64,000 nt of DNA from Uranotaenia lowii (Eukaryota > Arthropoda > Insecta > Diptera > Culicidae): positions 236,162,447 to 236,226,446 of the forward strand of contig NC_073693.1 of NCBI RefSeq assembly GCF_029784155.1, in the 5' to 3' direction. How positions within the stretch are numbered: position 1 is the stretch's first letter; every line of letters starts with the position of its first letter. The position numbers and the translations under genes were made by a program. Below the pieces are notes generated by a model, which had not been told where the DNA came from, did not search any database, and saw nothing but the letters and a program-made list of their open reading frames with translations. Positions 1 through 12,027 of this stretch are shown here, in pieces.

Positions 1-3000
1 TTTTTCCGTAGTCAAGAGGGATTGCTGAAGGGGCTGGAATAGAGGTGGGTGTGTGGTGAAAGGACTCGGCTTGCTTTGATCAGAGAAAATTTGCTGAAAT
101 CGACCGAACGAAAGGTTGCGTGGGTTAACGCGGCGGTCGGAAGGGAAGTGAATAGAAAGTGAGTGAGAGAAAAAACGTGACTGAGAGTGGGAAGTGAAAA
201 AGAGAAGAAGGCTTTTTGGATCTGTTAGCCGCCATAGACTACACCATATTTGCGCAAAGTCTATGGCGCTGTTGGATTCAGTACGCATTCGGGTTGCGTG
301 AAATTTTGAGAGGGCTAGCGTAGGGCAGTTGGGTTAAAATAGTGAAAATAGAAGATGGGTGCAGAGGGGAAGAGTGACGAAAAAAAAATAAAAGTTTGGA
401 TGGCGGAAAGGGGGAAAAGTACCAAACGAGGTGTTAGAAGTAGAGTGGCAGATTGAATCAATCGCTCGACAAGCCAAGTGAAAAACAATGTAGGTTGATT
501 TGGCTTGGGTACATAAAAAATCCAAAAAAGGTGAAAGGTATATTCTGGTTAAAGGTAAGGTAGGTAAAGTTGCGGCAACTAGGTAAGATATTTAGTGTAT
601 GCAAAAATTTTATTTTTTCTATATCACTATATTTGAATGATCAATCATTTGCCAACTATCCAGGTATATACACGGATGCCGGAATACCTGTTGTAAATTT
701 ATAAAAATTATATTTTTTATAAATTTTTGAATAGTTGTGGAGGTGATTGAAACATTCCATCAAAATACACAACATCATTGACACAAAGTACATACACCCA
801 CAACAGATAACACGAAGCCATGGTGCCGGGTATGGAAAATTCTGCATTATATATTCGCCGAATTTATGATCTGAAGAATGCAGAGGTGTTCATACTTTGG
901 TAAAACTGCGGTGAATCCGTGCACCCATGGTGGATTACCAACATACATACATGACATTCAAGACGAAAATCTGAAAATTGAAACAGATTGCACAGTTCAC
1001 AAAAAAGCATTAGAAATTATATCAGGACTGGGTTGCCAACATTTTCCAGCAAATCAAAAAAATGGCATAACGAGAATAACGAAAAATAAGGCAATCATAA
1101 GACGGGTTTTTATTAAATCCATATTCTTCAACTATCAAAACGCTATCAAACAGCTATCAATCAGCTAGTAACATTATTTTTGAGTTTGAAATTTACAATT
1201 TTCTAATACTTAAAATACAAAATGTTTTATTTGTCATTTGAACCTTGGATAGAAAAAGCACAGGACATTTAGAACCTCGAATGAATTATTACATATAAAA
1301 AAATAAAAATAATACATAGAATTCCAAATTTGGTTTAAAAAATTGGAAGCACAAAGATTATACTAATTAAGCAGACTAAAATCAATCTTTGAAATTTCGA
1401 TTAATTTTTCGCCCTTATCATCGATCAATTAAAAATTTGGAAAAAAAGAGAGATTAATAAAAAATCAAAAAAGTAATACATAATAGCTGCAATGCATTTG
1501 TATTTTGAAACACAAACACAGGTTTTATAGTAAGGATGTTAGAATTTTTTCAGTACCTTTCCGGGTCGGAGCAGTTTTATATTAAAACCTGGCAAAATTA
1601 GGTCATTTGATTTCAAAATTGGAGACCAAAATCTGGGTTATATTCGGGAAATTTTTGTCAAAATCCAGAAATTATTCATCAAGAATCAAGAAAAAAATTT
1701 GGAAAAAAAATCTTTTTCATCACAGTACATCGACAGATTGTAAATCGTAATAGAGGATTCCAAAAAACCTTCCAAGATTATTTTTATAAAACTTGCTCAA
1801 AAATTCGCTTAAGGGGCATAAATAAACAATTTTTACAACAAAATTTGTTTTTTTTTATTGATTTCCCAAATGAAGTGAAATAATCCGGTAAAATCCAACT
1901 TTTTTCCAATGAAATCCGGACAACCCGGGCCGAACTGTTTTAAAATTTTGTATGAAACAACACCGCAAACCCGGGGCAAACCCGGATAAAACCGGGCAAT
2001 CTGGTATTCTTATTTGAAAGTGTCACATCTTACTAACATTTACGATTCTGGAAAAGCACATGTACAAAGAACAGGTTTTGCCAATAAAGAAGAATATTTA
2101 TGGAGTTTCTTCGCCTATTTTCAATTCAAAAGCCAAGAAAAACTTGTAAATAACGTTTTAACATTAATAATAAACATTGTGATTAAGTTTTTTATTATAA
2201 TTTCATTTATTTATCTAAACCTTAGTATGAAAATTGAAAAGCTTAGTTTTAAACATTTAAATAGTTTTTTTTTTCAAAGTGATCAAAACTTCATTTTGTT
2301 ATTTTTTCAAAAATCAAGTTTATAATTTATCAATACTCTTTGAAATGGCAGTCAAGAATTAAAAGTTAAAGCTGAATATTGATGAATTTTGGAGGAAAAT
2401 TTTTTATCAGATCAGAAAATTTTATATGTAACATGTAGCAATCGATTTTCAAGCTAATAAAATAAGGCATTTTTTTTTAAATAATTTTCTCCATCTGTAT
2501 AAAGGATAATCATATGAAAAAATACATCTTATCAATATAATTATTTAAGCAAAAAATCATTTATCTGTCACATGGCTGACAAAATAAATAGTAATATGAT
2601 GTTCCATTTTAAATCTACCTTCGAAAATTGGATTTTTTAAATTATACATTTTTTCGATCTTAAATTCACTCAGATCAACAATACTATCATACGCAAAAAT
2701 GAGGTTCAGTCAATCGATAGTGAATCTATTCACCAAAAGTAAGCAAAACAGAGATTTCGAATATATGTAATATTGTCCGAGATTTTTGAATCTAATAACA
2801 AACACTTCATTTACTTTTCCAAAATAACTCCAGAACAACATAACTCAAAAACTGTGCCACCGAGATTTTTTTTTAATTATAAAATGCTGTAAAGTCATGT
2901 TATAGGCCTAGATCATAAATTAAATATATACTTAAAGAAAATTAAATTAACAAAAATTTTAGCAAAAACTAAAGCTGGAATAAAATATAAATTTAACAAT

Positions 3001-3558
3001 AATCAAAAACTTGTATGCAAGAAACTACATCAAAAAAATTCCTCTCAAAGTGAGTGAAGGACTGTTGGGTTTGTTTGGATAAGATTTTTATTGAAGAAAA
3101 ACACCAGAAATGTTGAATTAAGACTGATATAAGGCTTTAATCATTCAGTATCCGGACAGTTACAAACATATTGTATTTTAAAAACTACTCATTCAATCGA
3201 AAAACTTTCTATGAAGGAAATGAAGGTGTAAATATGATATTTAATGTAAAAATATAAAAAATATCGTTGATTTCAAAAAAATACTCTTACTTTATTATAA
3301 AGTCTCTTTTTCTATCTTTGCATATTTTTTCAGTAATATATTGATCTATTTTTCTCACTAGAGAAGCAAAACCTTTGCAAATCATGATATTTTACACAAA
3401 TTCACTTGTAAAACCCAATTGGAATTTGATTGGAACCTTTTCATTAGAAGGCATCTCGAAGAATTTGACCTCTTAAATTCGGTTTTAACATAAATTTCCT
3501 GGTCCATCAGAACACATCTGTCAAATGGCGTATCTACGGAACTGCACAATATTAGTCA
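1..3558. other. AT-rich DNA with no supportable gene
   Basis: No reading frame here is long or has recognisable domain content; the longest are about 60-100 codons of low-complexity composition. A perfect 11-bp inverted repeat (CGCCATAGACT at 230-240, AGTCTATGGCG at 258-268) could form a short hairpin. At 1,540-2,010 the sequence is enriched in CCGGG-containing words at both ends (CCGGGTCGG near 1,561 and repeated ACCCGG/CCGGGC near 1,926-2,000). That resembles a worn inverted-repeat element, but I could not define its ends. The rest is poly(A)/poly(T)-rich filler. Confidence 0.6.
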
Positions 3559-4887
3559 CTAGCAGACCCGTTGTGCTTTTCTACCACTTCCATGGAAAAA
3601 TCAAGTTCGTTAAAATGATTTTAATTGAAATAAACTTATTTTTACTAAAAGTTCAACATTTTTCAAAGCGAACTATTTCTCATGGCATCTGAGCGTCTAG
3701 ATAGAAAGTCATTATGCCAAAACGCTTACGTTCATGAATTTTTAACAAAAATCCTTCCAGAATTATGGAAATTTTGTTATTTTTTATTTAATTTGGTATG
3801 AGATCCCCCCTTTTTTCGGATTGATAGGGAGGGATTTCCAAGTGCTATAGAAACCATTCCCGGTCTTGAAGGCGGCTTTACACCAAATTTCACGTCGATC
3901 GGTCCAATAGTTTCCGAAAGTTGTTGGAATTGTGTCAAATTTTTGATAATTTTGAATAGGAGCCCCCCCCCCCCTTTTTGGATTTGGAAGGGTTTTGTTT
4001 AGAAACCATTCCCGGTCTTGAAAAATGCTACAAACAAAATTTCACGTTGAATGGCTCAGTATTTATAAAAAATTGTTAGAATTGTGTCATATTTTTAATA
4101 GTTTTGTATGGGAGCCCTCCCCCTCTCCCTCCTTAAGGTCAGTGCAAGTTGGAAATATTTTAGAAACTATCTCCGACACCGAAAACTCTAACAAACCAAA
4201 TTTCAAATTGATCGGTTTAGTAATTTTCGAGTCTATATGGAACAGACAGTCAGATAAATTTAAATGGAAAGAGTCTTTCTCTACAACTTTTGAAATTATA
4301 AATCAAAACCTGTTTACCAAATCAATAAATCATCTCATCTCGCTAATATTTATCAATTTTTGTCCCGAATTCGTTCGAATTTAATCATATTTTTGAAAAT
4401 TTTGTATAGGAGCCCCTTGTAAAAACACGGTAAAAGTATAGAAATTTTAAAATAATCTCATGACATCAAATATTTTATTATGTGCCAAAATCGTTTGAAA
4501 ATCGTTCGAGTTTTGATATATTTTATAATGAACATGTAAGAACCCATCCAAATTCCTACAAAAATATTTGTAATACCATTTAATTGGTCTAAATACATCA
4601 AAACCTATCTACCATCATACTAGATCATTGAATTATGTCAAAATACGTTCGTGTGGGAAAATTAATAAAAATAACTAATGAATTTTATAAATTCTGTCAT
4701 ATTTTATGTTAATTTTGTATGGGAGCCCCCCTTCCCTTCTGTCGGAGGGGGTTGTAATCATTACAGAAACCATCTCCGGCCCCTAAAACCCTCAGATGCC
4801 AATTTTGACGATGATCGGTTCAGTAGTTTCCGATTCTATAGGGAACAGACAGACAGACGAACATTCATTTTTATAAATACAGATAGA
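3559..4887 (-). mobile_element. Non-autonomous Helitron (minus strand)
   Basis: Read on the minus strand, the element begins TCTATCTGTATTTATAAAAA at 4,887 next to a host A, and ends CTAG at 3,559 next to a host T. This matches the A|TC...CTRR|T rule of Helitrons. Just inside the 5' end is the GTCTGTCTGTTCCCTATAGA-type segment often seen in insect families of this sort. The interior holds diverged, roughly 150-300-bp repeats, each marked by a 'ttgtatgggagcccccc' word (about 3,799, 3,958, 4,108, 4,406 and 4,720) followed by 'gaaaccattcccggtcttgaa'-like and 'gatcggttcagtagtttcc'-like words. No Rep/helicase coding sequence is present at 1.3 kb, so the element must have been mobilised in trans. 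Boundaries rest on end motifs only; there is no target duplication, as expected for Helitrons. Confidence 0.65.
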
Positions 4888-5446
4888 TTTACTTGGTGTC
4901 TACTAGTCAGGCAGCATTTTTTTCTGCCGCAAACGTATTTACTGCATAGTTAATGGGTCTGCATTCAGTTATCCCCAATAACCATAAATTTTTTTTATCT
5001 TTGTTGAGATGAAGAGTTCCAATGCAATGCTTGGATTGTAATTCGTGAGCATCCTAAAGTGGCTCCTAATACTTCTCAATCATTTGGACCAAAAAAAAAT
5101 TCAGGAAAAATCAACAGTTTATGAGTTTTCAAGTTAAAAATAAATAAATTCCAAGGCGATTGTGCAAAATTATTTTAAAGCATGTCTTTTTGCATCGTTA
5201 ATATCTCTACCATACGTTAACTTAAAAATGAGAATGAAATAGGCAAGATAGTCCTTGTCATTACCAACACAACGCTGCTAAAGTTTTGCATATCCAAGTT
5301 CTAGTAACGTGGCTATCACCGAAATGAAGTGCCTGGATACTAAATGATCATAGCCTTACACTTGTCAATTATATTGAAAAAATCTAAAATTTTCACAAAA
5401 AAATTCAACTGCAACGCATTTTTGCTTTCACAAAACTGCAAATTAA
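4888..5446. other. Unique AT-rich spacer between Helitron and MITE
   Basis: Nothing gene-like is visible. The right edge carries the TTAA (5,443-5,446) that forms the left target site of the neighbouring MITE. Confidence 0.5.
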
Positions 5447-6016
5447 TACAGACCCCGTTCGTTTTTGGCAACATCCGATTTTGGCACATGTGCCAAAATC
5501 GAACGGTTTTTAGAGGCGACATTACCTTCTAGTTTTCTCTATAACAGGACCAATAAAATTTACACAAACATAAAAAAAACGTTTTAACTTTCAGAAATGG
5601 TGATAGAATACAACAACAAAAACAAAAGTTTTTTATAAAATTTTTAAAGTACTCAAAAATTACAAAAAGATGAAAAATAAAAAAAAAATAAAAACAAATA
5701 CAAACAAAAGACTAAAAATGTCAAAATCATCTTAAAAATGATGAAGAATGACAAAAACAGCAAAAATGAAAAAAAAACAAAGATTATAAACAAAACAAAA
5801 GTAGTGGAAAATGCCTCAAAAACCTGAGAAAAAAGACTGTAAAAAAACTAAAAATGGTCGGAAATTGACTTAAAATAATGTGAATGATAATAAAAATAGT
5901 TATTTGTAAAAATAAGAGAAAAAAGTTTCAGAAAAAAACCGTTCGATTTTGGCAACATTCGATTTTGGCAACACAAAATGTGCGAGCATGTTGCCAAAAA
6001 CGAACGGGGTCTGTAC
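5447..6016. mobile_element. MITE with TTAA target duplication (piggyBac-like)
   Basis: The terminal inverted repeats start TACAGACCCCGTTCGTTTTT on the left and GTACAGACCCCGTTCGTTTT on the right (reverse complement), and run about 28 bp. Both ends abut TTAA (5,443-5,446 and 6,017-6,020), the target duplication typical of piggyBac-superfamily elements. Subterminal 'ccgttcgattttggcaacat'-type words occur inverted within each end. The interior is A-rich with no transposase frame, so it is a non-autonomous element of about 570 bp. A degraded relative lies at 40,813-41,195. The superfamily call is an inference from the TTAA alone. Confidence 0.65.
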
Positions 6017-8090
6017 TTAAATTCTTTTTAGTTGTGTTATCCCATTCAATCAAAATTACCTTAAAAGAGGCAGTAAAAAGCTTACTCAGTTCCATCATTG
6101 GTTAAGGCTTCATTCAAGAAAAATGTGACTTTTGGTTACTTGGGTAGTCATTTAAAGTTAAAAAAATATCATTTGACCACCTCCGGTATGTTCAGTGTTA
6201 ACTTATAAATTGTTATGACTGATGAAATCGAAAAATCATTAGGAATCCAGAAAGATATTTTCTCCCCTCCATCCATTCTTCAAAGAAAATTTCCGGCAAT
6301 GAAAAAGAACGTAATTCACCCGAGCTACCCTAAAGTTCGCTGAAACACTTATAATTTCTTTCAATTATGATTGCTCCCAGAAAAATTTCCCACCTAGAAT
6401 AACGATACTTTTTTATAGAACTTCGTCAGAAAAAAGCATTTGTAGATTTTTTTTCATCTTGCACACTTGCACATTAACTTCATCATCAGGTCCTCAATCA
6501 AATTATGAAACTGTTGCCGGACAATGACCGACGACGACAGTTCGATAACATTCAACAGTTGTGCTATTCAATTTTCTCGTACCCGCAGAATCAATATGTT
6601 TCAATTTTTTTCCTGCTCAAAGTATGTCTCGACATTGGGGATGGGGATAATTTCTTACATCAAAATGGTTTTATTTCTAATTTTGGGACAATTGGAGGGC
6701 TTAATTAATGTAACAGATGTGGAAAGCGTGAAAAATTTAGAAAAACTAAGCACCAACTTTGAGCCAAAGTTGCCACAATAGGTTGTTACGAATTGCGTTG
6801 TTCTCATCCACGGAGTCACATTTCGGTTAAGATTTTTGGAAACCAAATTGACCTTTTCTCGATAGGATACCCAATTTTCCAATTTGTGCCGTACAGTTTT
6901 TGCCTTTTAGCTCCCACTGATCCCCTAATTGAGGCCAATCATCCTAATGTAATTGGAATGTCAGTTATTTTGAGTGATTCCCCGCCTTGTTCGTTTTGTT
7001 TCGTCGTCGTCGTCGTAAAAGTGTCGCTGTTTTCCTAGATTTTTTTTCGTCTTTCGACTCACACTTCCCATGGAATACAATCTTATATTGGGCTCCATAA
7101 GAAAGAGAGATCCTCCCGAACGGCCATCATCGGAAGTGAAAGCGGAGAAGAAAAACAAATTCTATCATCGTCTTTTAATCCGGTTTCGTTATTCAATTTT
7201 CTCGAAGCGGCTATTCGAATTCGTTGAACGAAGCTCGACGAACAAAGCGTCGGGATTTGTCGTCAATTTCCGGATACGATGAACCGGAATTGATGCTCCT
7301 TGGAGACACAGTCACAATCATCAGACAATTTGTGTGGAACCGACAGCAAAATGAAACTAAAGCGGGTAGTGTGCCTGGTCGGGTTTAGTGAGATCTAGGT
7401 CTGTCGTTGATAAACTGCAATTAACTCAACGACGATTTAACGGTGAATGGAATTGGAGCGAATCAATGGAAATTACCACGATTGACTTCGCAACTGTCGA
7501 TGAACTTGGTGTGGAACTTTATTTGCTAGATTTAAATTCAATCGATTCCTGCGTAACTTGGAAATTTTGACTGAGGGATTGAAGTATCTCGAGCTTGGAA
7601 AAAATATAAATTTTGAAAACAAATCAACGAATTAGTTTTATCAATAAAGATAAAACAAGAAAAGACACCATCAGAAAAGGATAAACAACCTGAAACTCAG
7701 CCAAAAATTTTACTGTAACATCACCAAAGCACGGCTTCCTCAAAGCTGGCAATAACAGGCCCACAAAAAAAGTTGGAAATGCTGACGGTGACACCAGAGT
7801 ATGCGAATGGGATATGGAATGTGAAGATGGAAAATTCCATCTGCAAAAGAGATTTGAAAAAGAGGAAAAACTGGGAAATCTTCGGAATGTCGAATACCAA
7901 TGCGATCCAAGGACTTCCGGTTGTGGTTTTGTTGCAAATTGTTTCCTTATAGAGGTAAGGCAAAGTTATGATCAATATCTGAACGAAATTGATGAGCGTT
8001 ATTTGAAGGAATTTTAGCGAAATACATTTCAATAACGCTTTATTTGTGGACATTGAAAATAAAATAAATTGTTTCAGTATCACAATTGAG
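6017..8090. other. Unique DNA left of the satellite
   Basis: This stretch is less AT-rich than its left neighbour, especially 6,780-7,560. It contains a (TCG)n tract near 6,998-7,018. Several frames of 60-85 codons overlap on both strands with no recognisable domain. A GAG|GTAAGG donor-like site sits near 7,955, but I could not pair it with a convincing acceptor and frame. It could hold exons I cannot recognise; I do not call one. Confidence 0.4.
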
Positions 8091-11065
8091 GAACCGTACG
8101 AACCGTACGAACCGTACGAACCGTACGAACCGTAGGAACCGTAGGAACCGTAGGAACCGTACGAACCGTAGGAAGCGTACGAACCGAAGGAAGCGTACGA
8201 ACCATAGTAACCGTAGGAACCGTAGGAACCGTACGAACCGTAGGAACCGTACGAACCGTATGAACCGTACGAACCGTAGGAACCGTAAGAACCGTAGGAA
8301 CCGTACGAACCGTACGAACCGTATGGAACCGTAGGAACCGTACGAACCGTAGGAACCGTACGAACCGTACGAACCGTAGGAACCGTACGAACCGTACGAA
8401 CCGTACGAACCGTATGGAACCGTACGCACTGTATGGAACCGTACGAACCGTAGGAACCGTACGAACCGAAGGAAGCGTACGAACCATAGTAACCGTAGGA
8501 ACCGTAGGAACCGTACGAACCGTAGGAACCGTACGAACCGTATGAACCGTACGAACCGTAGGAACCGTAAGAACCGTAGGAACCGTACGAACCGTACGAA
8601 CCGTATGGAACCGTACGAACCGTACGAACCGTAGGAACCGTACGAACCGTACGAACCGTAGGAACCGTACGAACCGTACGAACCGTACGAACCGTATGGA
8701 ACCGTACGCACTGTATGGAACCGTACGAACCGTAGGAACCGTACGAACCGAAGGAAGCATACGAACCATAGTAACCGTAGGAACCGTAGGAACCGTACGA
8801 ACCGTAGGAACCGTACGAACCGTATGAACCGTACGAACTGTAGGAACCGTAAGAACCGTAGGAACCGTACGAACCGTACGAACCGTATGGAACCGTACGA
8901 ACCGTACGAACCGTATGGAACCGTACCAACCGTACGAACCGTAGGAACCGTACGAACCGTACGAACCGTAGGAACCGTACGAACCGCAGGAACCGTAGGA
9001 ACCGTACAAACCGTACGAACCGTAGGAACCGTACGAACCGTACGAACCGTAGGAACCGTAAAAACCGTACGAACCGTATGGAACCGTACGAACCGTACGA
9101 ACCGTAGGAACCGTACGAACCGTACGAACCGTAGGAACCGTACGAACCGTACGAACCGTATGGAACCGTACGCACCGTATGGAACCGTACGAACCGTAGG
9201 AACCGTAGGAACCGTACGAACCGTAGGAAGCGTACGAACCATAGTAACCGTAGGAACCGTAGGAACCGTAGGAACCGTACGAACCGTAGGAACCGTACGA
9301 ACCGTATGAACCGTACGAACCGTATGGAACCGTACGAACCGTACGAACCGTAGGAACCGTACGAACCGTAGGAACCGTACGAACCGTAGGAACCGTACGA
9401 ACCGTATGGAACCGTACGAACCGTATGAACCGTAGGAACCGTACGAACCGTACGAACCGTAGGAACCGTACGAACCGTACGAACCGTACGAACCGTATGG
9501 AAGCGTACGAACCGTACGAACCGTACGAACCGTACGAACCGTAGGAACCGTACGAACCGTACGAACCGTACGAACCGTATGGAACCGTACGAACCGTACG
9601 AACCGTACGAACCGTACAAACCGTACGAACCGTAGGAACCGTACGAACCGTACGAACCGTAGGAACCGTACGAACCGTACGAACCGTATGGAACCGTACG
9701 AACCGTACGAACCGTATGGATTCGTACGAACCGTACGAACCGTAGGAACCGTACGAACCGTACGAACCGTAGGAACCGTACGAACCGTACGAACCGTACG
9801 AACCGTATGGAACCGTACGCACTGTATGGAACCGTACGAACCGTAGGAACCGTACGAACCGAAGGAAGCGTACGAACCATAGTAACCGTAGGAACCGTAG
9901 GAACCGTACGAACCGTAGGAACCGTACGAACCGTATGAACCGTACGAACTGTAGGAACCGTAAGAACCGTAGGAACCGTACGAACCGTACGAACCGTATG
10001 GAACCGTACGAACCGTACGAACCGTAGGAACCGTACGAACCGTACGAACCGTAGGAACCGTACGAACCGTACGAACCGTATGGAACCGTACCAACCGTAC
10101 GAACCGTAGGAACCGTACGAACCGTACGAACCGTAGGAACCGTACGAACCGCAGGAACCGTAGGAACCGTACAAACCGTACGAACCGTAGGAACCGTACG
10201 AACCGTACGAACCGTAGGAACCGTAAAAACCGTACGAACCGTATGGAACCGTACGAACCGTACGAACCGTAGGAACCGTACGAACCGTACGAACCGTAGG
10301 AACCGTACGAACCGTACGAACCGTATGGAACCGTACGCACCGTATGGAACCGTACGAACCGTAGGAACCGTAGGAACCGTACGAACCGTAGGAAGCGTAC
10401 GAACCATAGTAACCGTAGGAACCGTAGGAACCGTAGGAACCGTACGAACCGTAGGAACCGTACGAACCGTATGAACCGTACGAACCGTATGGAACCGTAC
10501 GAACCGTACGAACCGTAGGAACCGTACGAACCGTAGGAACCGTACGAACCGTAGGAACCGTACGAACCGTATGGAACCGTACGAACCGTATGAACCGTAG
10601 GAACCGTACGAACCGTACGAACCGTAGGAACCGTACGAACCGTACGAACCGTACGAACCGTATGGAAGCGTACGAACCGTACGAACCGTACGAACCGTAC
10701 GAACCGTAGGAACCGTACGAACCGTACGAACCGTACGAACCGTATGGAACCGTACGAACCGTACGAACCGTACGAACCGTACAAACCGTACGAACCGTAG
10801 GAACCGTACGAACCGTACGAACCGTAGGAACCGTACGAACCGTACGAACCGTATGGAACCGTACGAACCGTACGAACCGTATGGATTCGTACGAACCGTA
10901 CGAACCGTACGAACCGTACGAACCTTACGAACCGTAGGAACCGTACGAACCGTAGGAACCGTACGAACCGTACGAACCGTAGGAACCGTACGAACCGTAC
11001 GAACCGTACGAACCGTACGAACCGTATTGAACCGTGCGCACCGTATGGAACCGTACGAACCGTAC
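8091..11065. repeat. 9-bp satellite, block 1
   Basis: This is a tandem array of GAACCGTAC and GAACCGTAG with 10-bp GAACCGTATG units interspersed and occasional single-base variants. Higher-order structure is visible. A segment around 8,750-9,725 is repeated at about 9,860-10,890: the marker 'gtatggattcgtacg' recurs at offset 1,165, and upstream markers at offset 1,111, so a 54-bp (six-unit) indel separates the copies. A shorter order of roughly 280 bp is seen at 8,189, 8,471 and 8,752, marked by GGAAGCGTACGAACCATAGT or a one-base variant. The left edge (after 'cacaattgag') is abrupt. The right edge enters ACACCCA at 11,064-11,070. Confidence 0.97.
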
Positions 11066-12027
11066 ACCCAAAATTCAGCCTCTGTGCCAATGGCGTGTAG
11101 TCAATTACATAGCATCATTGGTACAAAAAGATAACGCGACCGGTGCTGATTCGATTCGCTCCCACCGGCATTAACCTCCCAAGTCAACCGAATTGCGTAT
11201 GTCTGAAAGAAACAAAATAAAAACGCTTTCACGTCCCTCCCTATCGCATCATAAGACGAAGAAGGATCGAAACAAATACCGGCCAACACCAGGCAGCCAG
11301 CGAACCGAGCACTGTGCGTGTGAAATTAGCAAAAGCAACAACAAAAACATCCTTCTAATTCAATCCCTTCAATCTACCGGCAAACAACCACGGCTAAGTT
11401 GTGCGTTTGTTTGTAGCAAAAGCAACAACAAAAACATTCCTTCAATTCACCGGCAAAGCTGCCCGGCTTTAGCAGCTGTGTATATGTAGCGTGTGTATGT
11501 AATAGCAGGCAGTAAGCAAAGCACAGTTCTCATTCAATGGGTTTCCCTTTGCTTTCACTCCCGTTTCCTTTCCCGTTACCATCGCAAGTCAAAGGACTAC
11601 CGTGAAAGGCGGCCAAACGCCGGGAAGCCACCGTCGTGCTTTTTTTTGTGATTGTTCGGCGGCAGAAAGCCTATGACAAATATCCCTCGTACTGCATGAA
11701 GCTTAAATAGTACACTAGTTAGGATGTTGGACTGGCAAGACGATATAGTTGGTGATTTGAGTTCGACTCTCCCTACGGGCGCTGTATTTTATATTTTTAT
11801 TTTCTTGTTTCTGGGATGAATTATCCAATAGGAAGGAAATCCCATAAAATGTTTTTCTTGTTTCGCTTCAATGTAGTGGTCATGCATAATTTTAGTTGGG
11901 AGCCGAGTCCTTATGCCAGTTACGGTTTTTCAAACATATCATCTTCGGCACAGTGCACATTTCAGCGCATTATCGGCACAGAGATTTGCTAAATAGGCAT
12001 TGGATTTTTGCAACTTCTTCTATGGGT
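11066..12027. other. Spacer 1 inside the satellite (962 bp)
   Basis: This is non-satellite DNA flanked by a 7-bp inverted repeat that overlaps the array edges: ACACCCA at 11,064-11,070 and TGGGTGT at 12,023-12,029. It includes an imperfect direct repeat starting 'gcaaaagcaacaacaaaaac' (about 11,329 and 11,417) and a tRNA-like segment near 11,714-11,792. No coding sequence is recognised. It may be an insertion into a once-continuous array, or the original DNA between two separately seeded arrays. Confidence 0.6.
11714..11792 (+). repeat. tRNA-like (Pol III promoter-like) segment
   Basis: A box-A-like TAGTTAGGATGTTGG is followed by a canonical-looking box B, GAGTTCGACTC (11,759-11,769), then CCCTACGGGC and an AT-rich tail. 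I cannot fold it into a clean cloverleaf with a standard acceptor stem, so it is more likely a tRNA-derived SINE head or a decayed tRNA than a working tRNA gene. It resembles the tRNA-like segments in the arms of the foldback element at 46,166-47,396 (shared GTTAG.TGT.GG and GAGTTCGA words). Confidence 0.35.

Noticed and set aside
1540..2010. Possible MITE with CCGGG-rich ends
   Set aside because: The end sequences are only loosely complementary and no target duplication could be found, so it is mentioned only as a weak signal.
7814..8017. 67-codon frame just left of the satellite, with a donor-like GAG|GTAAGG
   Set aside because: No acceptor or homologue is recognised, and the frame runs through the donor; insufficient support.
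7721..11090. Open frames of 817, 1,016 and 995 codons on the minus strand
   Set aside because: They consist almost wholly of satellite codons (YGS, VRF, LRF, RTV, PTV) and overlap one another in all frames. The openness follows from the 9-bp unit, not from selection for a protein.
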